Origin: an uncultured Eubacterium sp.
GTDB lineage: Bacteria > Bacillota > Clostridia > Oscillospirales > Acutalibacteraceae
Direction of reading: 5' to 3'
Assembly (NCBI GenBank): GCA_905234495.1
Contig: CAJOHE010000008.1
Span: 178,524 to 242,523 of the forward strand
DNA length: 64,000 bases
Shown piece after piece: positions 49,759 through 59,640 of the stretch (the first letter of the stretch is position 1; each line of letters opens with the position of its first letter). The notes under the pieces were generated by a model. The model did not search any database and was not told the DNA's origin. It worked only from the letters and a program-made list of their open reading frames with translations. The translations under genes were made by a program, and so were the position numbers.

Positions 49759-52143
49759 TTATGCAGGCTGCTTCGCTGTTTCCTTACGTTTTCTTGAAGC
49801 AGTCATACCGAGGGCGGTAACGGATGCGCCGAGAAGAAGTCCGCCGCCTGCGGAGAGCGCCAGCGTGCCGCCCGAGAAAGTGGAGCCTGACGTGCTTGCC
49901 GCCGCATCATCTCTCTGGAAGTAAACATAAACGCTGTCAGCGTCATCGTTCCAGTCATAATGGCTGTCGTTGAGATTAAATGCAGTATTTGCACCGAACA
50001 TATGAATGCCCGTTTCATAGCCCGAGGGTATTTCATTGGAGCCGATAACAACCTTGAAGGAGTTTGCAAGAATCGGCGCCTCTGCATCGTTCTTTGCGGC
50101 GTAGAGCGCCAGCCACTGCTGACCGACACAGCCGTTCATATCAGCAAGATTGCCAATTTCATCAAACTTGAAATCGCCGCTCTTCATATTGCTTTCAACT
50201 GCTTTATAGTAAGCGGACTGATTTTTCAGGATAATTCTTTCGCCCTTTTTGTTGTAGCCGATTAAATCCTTTTCGTCCACCATATAATGCGGAATCGGGG
50301 TAAAATCGACCTTGTAATAATCGTGCATATCCTTCCACGCAAGATAAGTGGTAACGGCTGTCAGAACTATCATTGCAATACCGATGCCTATCATCAGCTT
50401 GCTGCAGGTTGCGCTTCTTGAGGAAAGCCTTGACATTTCCTCACGCAGAGGCTGATTTGATTCCGCAATACTTATCTCAAGCTCTCTTCGACCCTCCTGA
50501 ATCTTATAGAATATTTTATTGTACGAGCTGAATGTAAATGTTCCTTTTCTTTCGTTAATAAGAGCTCTTCCGCTTGCGGCGAAATCTTTTGCCATCTTAT
50601 TGTATAACTCCATTCGGTTAGAGTTATCCGCAATAAGCTTTGTGATGTTTTTTATGCTCCTGACCGCCGCTATCTTAACGCCGGCAGCGGCTATAAATGC
50701 AGCCGCCGAAGCAACGGCAGTGCTTGCAGAAAGGATTGTCCACCAGCTGAAAGGAGAATCGGAAAAGCTGTCGCCTGCCATCAGCGCCGCAGCGTCTTTT
50801 CTGAGCGCATCGCTTGTCAGTGCAACGCCGCCTTTTTTATAGATTGCTCTGTCAACGCCTTCGTAAATTGAAACGGTTTCAAGCTCGTCCAACTCTGAAT
50901 CTCTGTACGCTTCGGCTGTTGTGCCGGCAGAGGAGACGAGAGTTGAAAGCGTCAGAAATTCAAGACCTGCCCTCTGTCCGTCGGAGAGCGAAGCAACAAG
51001 AGGATAAAGCGCCGTTATATCTGTTTCAATTTCTTCGTATGTCTGCGTGAAGAAATCCAGCATTGTGCCGTCGCCGTAAGGGATTGAGTCAAGGTATTCG
51101 CCGGCGACATAATCATTGATTCGGTTAACAAACAGTTCTGTCTCAATTTCGGTGTCAACAGAAGCCTGTATCAGAGCGTCCACATCCTCATCAGTCGCTT
51201 TTTCGAGATTAAAATCGCTGAGAACGGCAGCATCCTGCTCGATTTGACTCTCATCCGTTTTTTCAAGTTTTTTCTTTGCCTCCTCGGCTTTAAGCAGTTG
51301 CTCTCTGAACGCATCCCACATTTCAAGAATTTCGTTCGCGTCGTCGTCATACTGCTTTGCGAGAACTTTCGCTTTGTCGGTAGCGGTTTTGCCGGGAGTC
51401 ATATTGAGCAGGTCGTCATAAGTCAGTTCGGAAAAACGGTCAAGCCAGGTATCCTCGTTATCATCCGCACTTCTTGTCAGAAGTTCCTCGAGCTGCAGCG
51501 TTGCCTTACCGTTTGCCTGCGCAATGATGGTAAGGATGTCGGCATGGTTTTGCTTTTCTTCATCGGACAGAGCGTTATACGCCTCATCGCCCATTTCATA
51601 TTTCGTTTCATTCAGGAGCAGATCGCCAAGCCCCTTGCCACCGCAATCATCGTCCGTCATTTTGTTGAGCATATCGTGGAAATAGAGCGCCCTTGCTTTG
51701 TTTTCCTCATTGTCGGAGTTGTAGTTCGCTCTGTATTCACCGATTGTCGTCAGAAAGCTGTCCACGAACGGAATAATCTGGCTCTTCATCTGGGTTTCCA
51801 TCAGCGCCTCATATTCCTGCACGGAATAGCCGCCCTTCATATTCATCAGCGCAAGGTCGGTAATCGCATCGTTTCTGACGGTTGTCGTTTTGTAGCCGAG
51901 ATAAACTGCCTGGTCGCCCTCTGAACCGACGCCGCCTCCGGCGTCCGTGTTGAGGTCAATTGCCTTGCCCTTGTCGTTTTTCAGAATGGTATAGCCGTCG
52001 TTTTCAAGTTCCTTATAAGAGCCTACGCCGACCTTCACCTCGCTGATATATTCAGGGGTATCTGCAAGTACCTGTGCAGGCATCAACGTTGCCATCAGTA
52101 CCGCAAGAAGCATTGCAATAATTACTTTGGATAAACGTTTCAT
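49759..52143 (-). CDS. Secreted MABP-like protein, 794 residues (paralogue C)
   Basis: A signal peptide (1-28, ends VLADTP) precedes an MABP-like beta-prism module (about 30-115), with GYTIL, DLN and VYLGYKTTTVRNDAITDL in order. A helical acidic region (about 120-450), the block VALTSDALRKDAA, a hydrophobic hairpin (about 470-500) and a coiled coil (about 500-600) follow. A TM helix (about 605-625) leads to a second conserved module (about 640-750) and a final TM helix with an RKRKE tail. Membrane insertion and secretion are clear; the role is unknown. The AAGGAG site lies six bases before the ATG. It is a tandem duplicate of the gene just upstream. Confidence 0.78.
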   Translation of the reverse strand: MKRLSKVIIAMLLAVLMATLMPAQVLADTPEYISEVKVGVGSYKELENDGYTILKNDKGKAIDLNTDAGGGVGSEGDQAVYLGYKTTTVRNDAITDLALMNMKGGYSVQEYEALMETQMKSQIIPFVDSFLTTIGEYRANYNSDNEENKARALYFHDMLNKMTDDDCGGKGLGDLLLNETKYEMGDEAYNALSDEEKQNHADILTIIAQANGKATLQLEELLTRSADDNEDTWLDRFSELTYDDLLNMTPGKTATDKAKVLAKQYDDDANEILEMWDAFREQLLKAEEAKKKLEKTDESQIEQDAAVLSDFNLEKATDEDVDALIQASVDTEIETELFVNRINDYVAGEYLDSIPYGDGTMLDFFTQTYEEIETDITALYPLVASLSDGQRAGLEFLTLSTLVSSAGTTAEAYRDSELDELETVSIYEGVDRAIYKKGGVALTSDALRKDAAALMAGDSFSDSPFSWWTILSASTAVASAAAFIAAAGVKIAAVRSIKNITKLIADNSNRMELYNKMAKDFAASGRALINERKGTFTFSSYNKIFYKIQEGRRELEISIAESNQPLREEMSRLSSRSATCSKLMIGIGIAMIVLTAVTTYLAWKDMHDYYKVDFTPIPHYMVDEKDLIGYNKKGERIILKNQSAYYKAVESNMKSGDFKFDEIGNLADMNGCVGQQWLALYAAKNDAEAPILANSFKVVIGSNEIPSGYETGIHMFGANTAFNLNDSHYDWNDDADSVYVYFQRDDAAASTSGSTFSGGTLALSAGGGLLLGASVTALGMTASRKRKETAKQPA

Positions 52144-52194
52144 GCTTATCTCCTTTATACTGCCTCCCTTACGGAGAGGGAGGCATTTATGAAT

Positions 52195-54639
52195 TTATGC
52201 TGTAACGGTTTTACTTTCTTTGCGTTTTCTGGAAGCAGTCATACCGAGAGCAGTAACGGCTGCGCCGAGAAGAAGTCCGCCGCCTGCGGAGAGGGCAAGC
52301 GTGCCGCCTGAGAAGTTGGAGCCTGCTGTGCTTGCCGCCGTCTCATCTCTCTGGAAATATACATAAACGCTGTCAGCGTCATCGTTCCAGTCATAATGGC
52401 TGTCGTTGAGATTAAATGCAGTATTTGCACCGAACATATGAATACCCGTTTCATAATTTGCAGGCATCTCATTAGAACCGATAACAACCTTGAAGGAGTT
52501 TGCAAGAATCGGCTCTTCCGCCTCATTCTTTGCGGCGTAGAGCGCCAGCCACTGCTGACCGACGCAACCGTTCATATCCGCCAGATTGCCGATTTCATCA
52601 AATTTGAAATCGCCGCTCTTCATATTGCTTTCAACTGCTTTATAGTAAGCGGACTGATTTTTCAGGATAATTCTTTCGCCCTTTTTGTTATAGCCGATTA
52701 AATCCTTTTCATCCACCATATAACGCGGAATCGGGGTGAAATCGACCTTGTAATAATCGTGCATATCCTTCCAGGTAAGATAAACGGTAATCGCTGTTAT
52801 TACAACCATCGCAACGGTAAGACCGACCATAAGCTTTGATGCCAATGCTCTTTGTGCAAGCGCCGCCTGATAGTTCTGCTCGAGGTTGCTCATAGCCGCC
52901 TGGCCCTGCTCAATGGAATTTCTGACCGTCATGAATTCCTGCGTTGCAGTAGCAACATTCTCGGGCACGTTGATGGTAGGCTGAAACTGAGAAACAATTT
53001 CTTTCGCTGCGGTATTGACTTCGTAAATTGTCTGTCCGCCGGTTAAGTATTTTGAGCTGTTAATCATATTACCGAGCTGATTGAGCGTTGCCTGATTGGC
53101 AGCAATAGAGGTTTTTAAGGCTTCCATTGACTGGGTGAAGGTGCTAATCGTTTCTGCCGTTTTGGCATAAATGACGCCCGTGGCAATCATTGAGCCTACA
53201 GCAGCGACAGCTGAAAATGCGCTGACGCCAATCATAATCTTGGTAAGCGTTGATAAGCCGGGATTTTCCTGTTCCTCCTGAAGCGCCGCTTCCTCACGAA
53301 GTGCGTCAGAGGTCAGGGCTACGCCGCCCTTTTCATAGATACCGCGGTCAACGCCGGCGTAAATAGAAACAACGTCTGCGTTTTCAGTATCTATATCTTC
53401 ATACTGCTCACTTTCGGGAATCGTTGCTAAAATCAGTTCCTTTAACGAAATATATTCAAGACCTGCCTTCTGACCGTCCGAAAGAGAAGCAATCAGCGGA
53501 TAAAGAACGGTGATATCATCTTCTACATCCTCCTGCTCCTGCATAAAGAAATCCAGCAGCGTGCCGTCGTTATATTCTATGCTTTCAAGATAATCATGAA
53601 CGGCGATGGTGCTTAAATTCTTTGAGGTTTCGGTTGTTTCATAACGCTCCTCGCTCATATCCTCGAGCGCCTCAACGATTTCGTCGGTGCTTGCCGTTGA
53701 AAGATCAAAATCCTCGTATTTTTCCTCCAGCGCCTCATAGTCATATGCCTCGTCATTTTCGGCAGCAGCATATGCTTCGTCATATTCTTCAAGCTCTTCC
53801 TTCAGGTCGTTCCAGCTGTTGATTAAATCAGTTGCATCGTCGTCATACTGTTTTGCAAGAGCCTTGTTTTTATCGGTTGCCGTCTTACCGGGTGTAACGT
53901 CCAGAAGGTCATCGTAGGTAATGCCTGAAAAACGGTCAATCCACGTATCGTCATCCGTATCGGCAGCGCGTGTGAGAAGGTTATTCATCAGCAGAGTCGC
54001 CTGACCGCTTGCCTGCGCAATAATTGTCAGAATATCGGCGTGCTGCTTCTTTTCTTCATCGGAAAGCGCGTTATACGCCTCGTCGCCCATTTCGTATTTC
54101 GTTTCATTGAGCAGCAAATCGCCAAGTCCTTCGCCGCCGCAATCGTCATCTCTGAGCTTGTTGAGCAAATCATGAACATACTGCGCTCTTGCCTGATTGC
54201 TTTCATTGTCGGATGCGTAATTAGCACGGTATTCATTGATGGTAACAAGGAAGCTCTCAACGAACGGAATAATCTGGCTCTTCATCTGGGTTTCCATCAG
54301 TGCTTCATATTCCTGCACGGAATAACCGCCTCTCATATTCATCAGCGCAAGGTCGGTAATCGCATCGCTTCTGTTATTTGTCGTTTTATAGCCGAGATAA
54401 ACCGCCTTGTCGCCTTTGGAGCCTGTGCCGCCGCCTGCGTCAGTGTTGAGGTCAATCGCGTTGCCCTTGTCGTTTTTCAGGATGGTATAGCCGTCGCTTT
54501 CAAGCTCCTTATAGGAGCCAATGCCGACCTTTACCTCGCTGATATATTCAGGGGTGTCTGCAAACACCTGTGCCGGCAGCAGGGATGCCATCAGTACCGC
54601 CATCAATACAGCGATAATTGCTCTTACTAAATGCTTCAT
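52195..54639 (-). CDS. Secreted MABP-like protein, 814 residues (paralogue B)
   Basis: It has the same architecture as the 794-residue paralogue: signal peptide, MABP-like module (YISEVKVGIGSY, GYTIL, DLN, AITDLALMN), acidic helical region, VALTSDALREEAA, hydrophobic segment (IMIGVSAFSAVAAVGSMIA), coiled coil, TM helix and C-terminal TM with RKRKE. The first 250 and last 200 residues are almost identical to the paralogue, while residues about 280-610 differ strongly, including a unique Glu/Tyr/Asp-rich stretch. Long helices around a hydrophobic segment recall alpha-pore-forming toxins, but this is only an analogy. AAGGAG precedes the ATG. Confidence 0.78.
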   Translation of the reverse strand: MKHLVRAIIAVLMAVLMASLLPAQVFADTPEYISEVKVGIGSYKELESDGYTILKNDKGNAIDLNTDAGGGTGSKGDKAVYLGYKTTNNRSDAITDLALMNMRGGYSVQEYEALMETQMKSQIIPFVESFLVTINEYRANYASDNESNQARAQYVHDLLNKLRDDDCGGEGLGDLLLNETKYEMGDEAYNALSDEEKKQHADILTIIAQASGQATLLMNNLLTRAADTDDDTWIDRFSGITYDDLLDVTPGKTATDKNKALAKQYDDDATDLINSWNDLKEELEEYDEAYAAAENDEAYDYEALEEKYEDFDLSTASTDEIVEALEDMSEERYETTETSKNLSTIAVHDYLESIEYNDGTLLDFFMQEQEDVEDDITVLYPLIASLSDGQKAGLEYISLKELILATIPESEQYEDIDTENADVVSIYAGVDRGIYEKGGVALTSDALREEAALQEEQENPGLSTLTKIMIGVSAFSAVAAVGSMIATGVIYAKTAETISTFTQSMEALKTSIAANQATLNQLGNMINSSKYLTGGQTIYEVNTAAKEIVSQFQPTINVPENVATATQEFMTVRNSIEQGQAAMSNLEQNYQAALAQRALASKLMVGLTVAMVVITAITVYLTWKDMHDYYKVDFTPIPRYMVDEKDLIGYNKKGERIILKNQSAYYKAVESNMKSGDFKFDEIGNLADMNGCVGQQWLALYAAKNEAEEPILANSFKVVIGSNEMPANYETGIHMFGANTAFNLNDSHYDWNDDADSVYVYFQRDETAASTAGSNFSGGTLALSAGGGLLLGAAVTALGMTASRKRKESKTVTA

Positions 54640-54660
54640 AATCTTTTCTCCTTTTATATA

Positions 54661-57600
54661 TTATTTTTTAAAATCCAATCTTCCGTAATCATAAAGCGAG
54701 CCAACAAAGCCGCCGGTAATTTCGCCCGCAGGCTTGACGCTGTAATCGGAACGCTGTACGAACATCGTCAGTCTGCAGTCCTGTACACGAACGGTTGTTG
54801 AAAAAGTGACAGCGCCTGCATTTGTGTTCAAATGCTCAGCCTCGTCCTTGAGCATCACATATTCCCACGGCATTTTGCTGTTTCCTCCGCTGGAGCCGTT
54901 CATCCTGTTCATCGCTTGCGTTAAGTAATTTCCCGATTTTGTTGCGCCCTTTGAAGTGCTGTACGGCACTCTGTCATCGGTTGTCAGGGCAAAATGCGAG
55001 ATATAGCCGCTGAAAACCTCCTGCGGAAGCGCAGTGCTTGCATTGTTATACTTGTTATACTGTGCGGAAAAATACGGTGAGGCATAATACAAATAGATAT
55101 CGTAACCGTTATTACCGCTGTTCAGGCTGACGTCGGAAACAGGCTCATAGTACATACCTTTACTGATGATACCGTCCTCGTGATACGCTTCACCCTTGGT
55201 GGCAATCACATCGTACACCGCTTCGTTTGTCTGCTTGAGAAGCTCCTTGTCCTTGGCTTCCTCTGTCTTCTTGGAGTCAATTGCCTCCTGGTCAAGGTAG
55301 CCTCGGCGGAAGCCGAGTATGACGCATTCACCCTTTGCGTTATTGTTGAGGTCAATATCCACAACCTCCACGCACTCCTGACTCAGCAAATCGCACAGCG
55401 CCGCTTTTTTCGTAGCGCCCCTGCCGATATACAGCTTGTTGAAGAAGCTGTCCGAAGGAGCTGTATATGTCATATGGATAAAGTTGCTCTGCTCGGGATT
55501 GCCGTAAGGCAGCGTTACGCTTTTATCGTAGCAAAGGTTGGTGGAAGCACCGACAATCAGCGCTTCGTCGCTGATGGTGATATCCTCAATCGGATATCCC
55601 GGGGAAACGCCCGTATTGTAGGTATAGTACAGGAAGTAGTTCTTCCCCTTCATTTCTATCGGGGCGCTCACGCCTGCACAGGTATAGTCCACGCCGTCCA
55701 CCGTCAGCTTATTTGGTGCAATATTATCATCAAGCTGATACAGCAGCGTGCCCGTAATCGCCTTGTCGGGATTACTTGTTCTCGTCACGCCGATATAGGC
55801 AGCCGTTTTGTTGCTTGGCGCGCTCTTTGAGCCGATACCGTCGCTCTGCCTATTGTACCAGGCGTTGCTTTGCGAGTCAACAGACAGGTTCACAGGTATC
55901 ATCTCATCCTGACAGCTCTGTATCGCGCCGAGCATTGCCTGCTGTTCAATCGACTTATCAACCTCCTCCAGTATGTCGCTGCTCGCTCCGGGGTTACTGT
56001 TCGTATACTGCTTTCTGGAGAAGGAGCCGACTGCCAGAGAGGAAATATACCGTTGTTTTTCCTCCTGCGCGCCGCGGATGTAAATATATACGGGTTTGGT
56101 ATTGCGTCTGTAATCGCCGTCCTCGTCCCAGGTTTCGGGATAAGAAAGGTTATACGGCGTTTCGCTGTTCGGATTTTTAAAATCCACTACCGGATGGTAA
56201 GCAGCTTCTGTCGTGCTCTTCACAGCCTGAATCCTGAATGTAATATAGGCGTCAAGCGCAAACTCGCTGAGGATGTGCCGCACCGTACCGTCTTTATATT
56301 CAACCGGTGCAACTGTATCCGTAACGACCACATCACTGAGCAGGAGCGGGTCCTTGCCCGCCGTATAACCGCTGACATAGAGGCTGACCGGCAGGAAATG
56401 CGTTTTCTTGTAACCGAAGTTGAAGCCCTCCGGCAGCGTTTTGGTATAGCTGTCCATGAAATGGTTACGGTAGCCTGAATCCACTTGAATCAGCGTGTCA
56501 TAATGGCGGAACATATTGCCCGGCGCCACAAAGCGAGCCACCTCTTCACCTCTTGCGGTATACTGCTGCTGCAGGCAGGGAGCCGAAACATAATTCTGCG
56601 ACGCTCCGTCAATCATCTTTGTCAGCGTATACGGCAAACTGGGCGTAAAGTTATCACCCTCATAAATGCCGACATTCGTAATGGCACGCTTGGGGTTGTA
56701 GCTCCAGGTGAAATAAAGATACAGCTGCGTATCCTCAAAGTTACTGTTGTATGTTCTGTCACCCACGGCATATGCCAAATCTCTGCCGCAGTTCCGGCAG
56801 CGAGGATAGGTGTCCAGCTTATTGCGGAATTCAATTACATCGTGTTCCACCTCGCCGTGAAGATATTTGCTGTTGATGGAATCATAACCGCCCGCAAGGA
56901 AGAAGCCGCTCAGGTATCTGGTTCCACTTGTATATTTCTCCTCCGGTTCATAGAAGATATAATAGCTTTTCTTGCTGTTCAGATCGTGGTCTCCGCTGCT
57001 GTGGTAATTCGAGATCGTTCCGACGAGCGTCTTTTGGAATCCGATAGTGCTCATACCGTTGGCATAGCTTTCATACCCCGTGTCAAAATTATAAGGGAGG
57101 TCGTTGCCGAAGAAGGAGATGGGCTCCCAGCCGTCCTGAATGTCGCTGAGGTTTTCTACCACATGGAAGGAATCTGCGGCAATCGGCGAACCGGCGTTCT
57201 CGTCCTTGGTATAGTAAAGTCCGTCCGCCTGCGGCACGCCCTGCTCGCTGCCCTTTCCTATCGCAAAGCCGAGAATATCAATGAAGATATACTTCACATC
57301 GCCGTACATAATCTCCTGCGTATTGCCGGAATACGGCGCCACTCTCAAATCGGTAATGGCGTCCTTTCTCTCGGTCGTCAGCGCATAGCCTATATACGTA
57401 TAATTATCGGTTCTGGGGGACAGATTGATATCAATAATATAGTATTTTCCCTTGTGCGCCGTGATTTTATTCTTGGCTTCGGTTGCATTTGCACCGATGC
57501 CCATAATCACATCGGCGATATAACTCTTCTCTTCCTCCTGCTGTTTTTTATCGTTGTCCGTGCTTTCGCTTTCTGACGGGGTTTCCTGCGTCGGTGTGTT

Positions 57601-59640
57601 ATCAGCAACGGGCTTTTCGTTAGCGATGGAGTCCTCCGTACGGTAATGCAGATAGCAGCCGCCTACATTGTTATCCTCACAATAGGCGTTGAAATCCGCT
57701 GCGCCGCGCTCGCCGAAATATTTAGCGCAGTCGTAACCGCTCAAATCACCGGGATCGCCGTTGACATTTTTAAATATATTGCCGTCTTTGTCTGCTGTAA
57801 TGGGCGAGCCGATTCGCTGGTCCTTTGTATACGATACCGCCACCCATTTCCACTGCTTGGAGGCGTTGATATCGGCAACATTGCCCTCATCGTCCAGCGC
57901 ACACTTATAACGGATATTATAGGTTCCGTCGTTGTTTTGAAGCGTATCAATAAAGTAGTCCGGCTTTTCGGTATGGTATTTGCTCTTGTTCTTCTTGATA
58001 ACAAGCGGCTTAATCAGTTTGATTGCCAGCATCGTCAGCGTAAAGCCCATCATTGCCACACCAAGGAAGGATAAGCCTGTGCTGGCGACAGACATCCATG
58101 CGGCAAACGCTGTAAACGCCGCGTTAATCGTTGCCGCAACCGCACAACTTGCCATAAAGTAGCCCGAAACGGCGGCAACAATCGTAGAAAGAATATGCAG
58201 CGTACCAATTACTACATAAACGGCGCCGTAAACCATGCTGACTAATTTTTCGTAATATTCAATCTTTTCTAACTTATTCTCCCATTCGCCCATGGCGTCG
58301 ATAAAAGTACCTTCCGCCGCACTTTGACGAACTGCTTCCGAGGTGTAGGCAAATCGTTTGCCCGTCATTTCCTCGTCGCCGTTTTGGAACAGGTCAAAGG
58401 ATTCAAGCCCGTCATAATCTTTCAGTTCTTTTTTGACCTTTTCAATTTGCTCGGCAAACTCATTGCTGCGCTCATTTTCAATTAAATTGTTGCACGCTGT
58501 GAGCATCCCGCCGGCTGCGGCAAGCGCCGCCTGCTCTTCACCCATTGCTTCAATAATGGGATAAAGCTGTTTTATATCGATTTTATCGGAGGTCTGAAGT
58601 CCGAGTTCCACAAACCAGTCGCCAATCTTGGTGGTTTCGTTGAGCTCATACTGGTTGAGAAGCTCAAAGGCTACAACATAGGCAACATCCGTATCCTCCT
58701 GCTCAACCTCGTCTATCTTTTCAACGGCATCGTCAAAATCCTTGATGCCGATATCGTCCTCTATGTTCTCATAACCGTCGCCGCTTCTTGCTGCGGCATT
58801 CTGATACAACGTGGTAAAACGCTGTATTTCTTTAAAGAGTTCTTTCGCTGTATCCTGATACTGCTTATTGAGAGCATTTTCCTCATCCGTCGTCAACCCG
58901 GCTTCATATTGCTGCCAGAGCGCGCTCTGCGCAATCAGGCTTGCCCAGGGGCTTGTTTTCTGCTTGCCCGTTTCCTCGTCGTATTCATTTTCATACGGCG
59001 ACATACCGCTTCCGAGGAAATTCATTATCGTGCCGAGAGTGTTGGTGCTGGAACGGACTAACACTTTCGTGAAAAATTCCGTTGTACCTTTGCCGTCAAG
59101 CAGATAATCGCCAAGCAAATCGTTGTTGGAATCGGGAATGTGATACAGGTTCAGTCCCTCGTATGCGTCAAGCGCTCTCGGGCTTCCTGCCTCATAGCTT
59201 GCCTTAAACTCAGCAGCCGCCTTGCTCAGCGTTTGCGCCGTGCCTGCCTGCTGAGCGGATATGTAGTTGACCACCTCGTCATAGCCGTAAATCTGGTAGC
59301 CGCCCTGCATCGGCATCAGTCGGATATCCGTAATCGCCATATCGCGGTTCGTCGTGGTTTTGTAGCCGAACCAGACGTCCTTGCCCGTATCCGTACCCGG
59401 ATTCAGCTCAATATTCGACATCACATAGCCCTGTTTTTCAAACCACTTTTTGGCTACGTTTTTTCTTTCAGTATCGGTTATGTAAAACTTAATGTCCTCT
59501 ACATAGACCTTTTCTTCTGCTGCCTGCGCAAAGAGCTGAACGGAAGCAACAAGACCGATACATAAAGCCAGCAGAACTGATAAAAATGTAAACAAACACT
59601 TTCCGATTTTATTCTTCGTCATCGTCATCATCGTCATCAT
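54661..59640 (-). CDS. Large secreted multi-MABP-like protein, about 1660 residues (paralogue A)
   Basis: A signal peptide (ends QLFAQAAEE) is followed by an MABP-like module, then the same helical / AYTSEAVRQSAA / hydrophobic-hairpin core as the two shorter paralogues. The C-terminal half carries further modules, marked by Y(I/L)xY...(K/R)AIT segments (YIGYALTTERKDAITD, YLYFTWSYNPKRAITN, YIGVTRTSNPDKAITG). A CRNCGRD motif lies in the middle. The start is uncertain: six in-frame ATGs lie between 59646 and 59622. I chose 59640 because GGAGG (59653-59649) is then eight bases upstream. The beginning overlaps the preceding gene by about 32 bases. No C-terminal anchor is seen. Confidence 0.78.
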   Translation of the reverse strand: MMTMMTMTKNKIGKCLFTFLSVLLALCIGLVASVQLFAQAAEEKVYVEDIKFYITDTERKNVAKKWFEKQGYVMSNIELNPGTDTGKDVWFGYKTTTNRDMAITDIRLMPMQGGYQIYGYDEVVNYISAQQAGTAQTLSKAAAEFKASYEAGSPRALDAYEGLNLYHIPDSNNDLLGDYLLDGKGTTEFFTKVLVRSSTNTLGTIMNFLGSGMSPYENEYDEETGKQKTSPWASLIAQSALWQQYEAGLTTDEENALNKQYQDTAKELFKEIQRFTTLYQNAAARSGDGYENIEDDIGIKDFDDAVEKIDEVEQEDTDVAYVVAFELLNQYELNETTKIGDWFVELGLQTSDKIDIKQLYPIIEAMGEEQAALAAAGGMLTACNNLIENERSNEFAEQIEKVKKELKDYDGLESFDLFQNGDEEMTGKRFAYTSEAVRQSAAEGTFIDAMGEWENKLEKIEYYEKLVSMVYGAVYVVIGTLHILSTIVAAVSGYFMASCAVAATINAAFTAFAAWMSVASTGLSFLGVAMMGFTLTMLAIKLIKPLVIKKNKSKYHTEKPDYFIDTLQNNDGTYNIRYKCALDDEGNVADINASKQWKWVAVSYTKDQRIGSPITADKDGNIFKNVNGDPGDLSGYDCAKYFGERGAADFNAYCEDNNVGGCYLHYRTEDSIANEKPVADNTPTQETPSESESTDNDKKQQEEEKSYIADVIMGIGANATEAKNKITAHKGKYYIIDINLSPRTDNYTYIGYALTTERKDAITDLRVAPYSGNTQEIMYGDVKYIFIDILGFAIGKGSEQGVPQADGLYYTKDENAGSPIAADSFHVVENLSDIQDGWEPISFFGNDLPYNFDTGYESYANGMSTIGFQKTLVGTISNYHSSGDHDLNSKKSYYIFYEPEEKYTSGTRYLSGFFLAGGYDSINSKYLHGEVEHDVIEFRNKLDTYPRCRNCGRDLAYAVGDRTYNSNFEDTQLYLYFTWSYNPKRAITNVGIYEGDNFTPSLPYTLTKMIDGASQNYVSAPCLQQQYTARGEEVARFVAPGNMFRHYDTLIQVDSGYRNHFMDSYTKTLPEGFNFGYKKTHFLPVSLYVSGYTAGKDPLLLSDVVVTDTVAPVEYKDGTVRHILSEFALDAYITFRIQAVKSTTEAAYHPVVDFKNPNSETPYNLSYPETWDEDGDYRRNTKPVYIYIRGAQEEKQRYISSLAVGSFSRKQYTNSNPGASSDILEEVDKSIEQQAMLGAIQSCQDEMIPVNLSVDSQSNAWYNRQSDGIGSKSAPSNKTAAYIGVTRTSNPDKAITGTLLYQLDDNIAPNKLTVDGVDYTCAGVSAPIEMKGKNYFLYYTYNTGVSPGYPIEDITISDEALIVGASTNLCYDKSVTLPYGNPEQSNFIHMTYTAPSDSFFNKLYIGRGATKKAALCDLLSQECVEVVDIDLNNNAKGECVILGFRRGYLDQEAIDSKKTEEAKDKELLKQTNEAVYDVIATKGEAYHEDGIISKGMYYEPVSDVSLNSGNNGYDIYLYYASPYFSAQYNKYNNASTALPQEVFSGYISHFALTTDDRVPYSTSKGATKSGNYLTQAMNRMNGSSGGNSKMPWEYVMLKDEAEHLNTNAGAVTFSTTVRVQDCRLTMFVQRSDYSVKPAGEITGGFVGSLYDYGRLDFKK

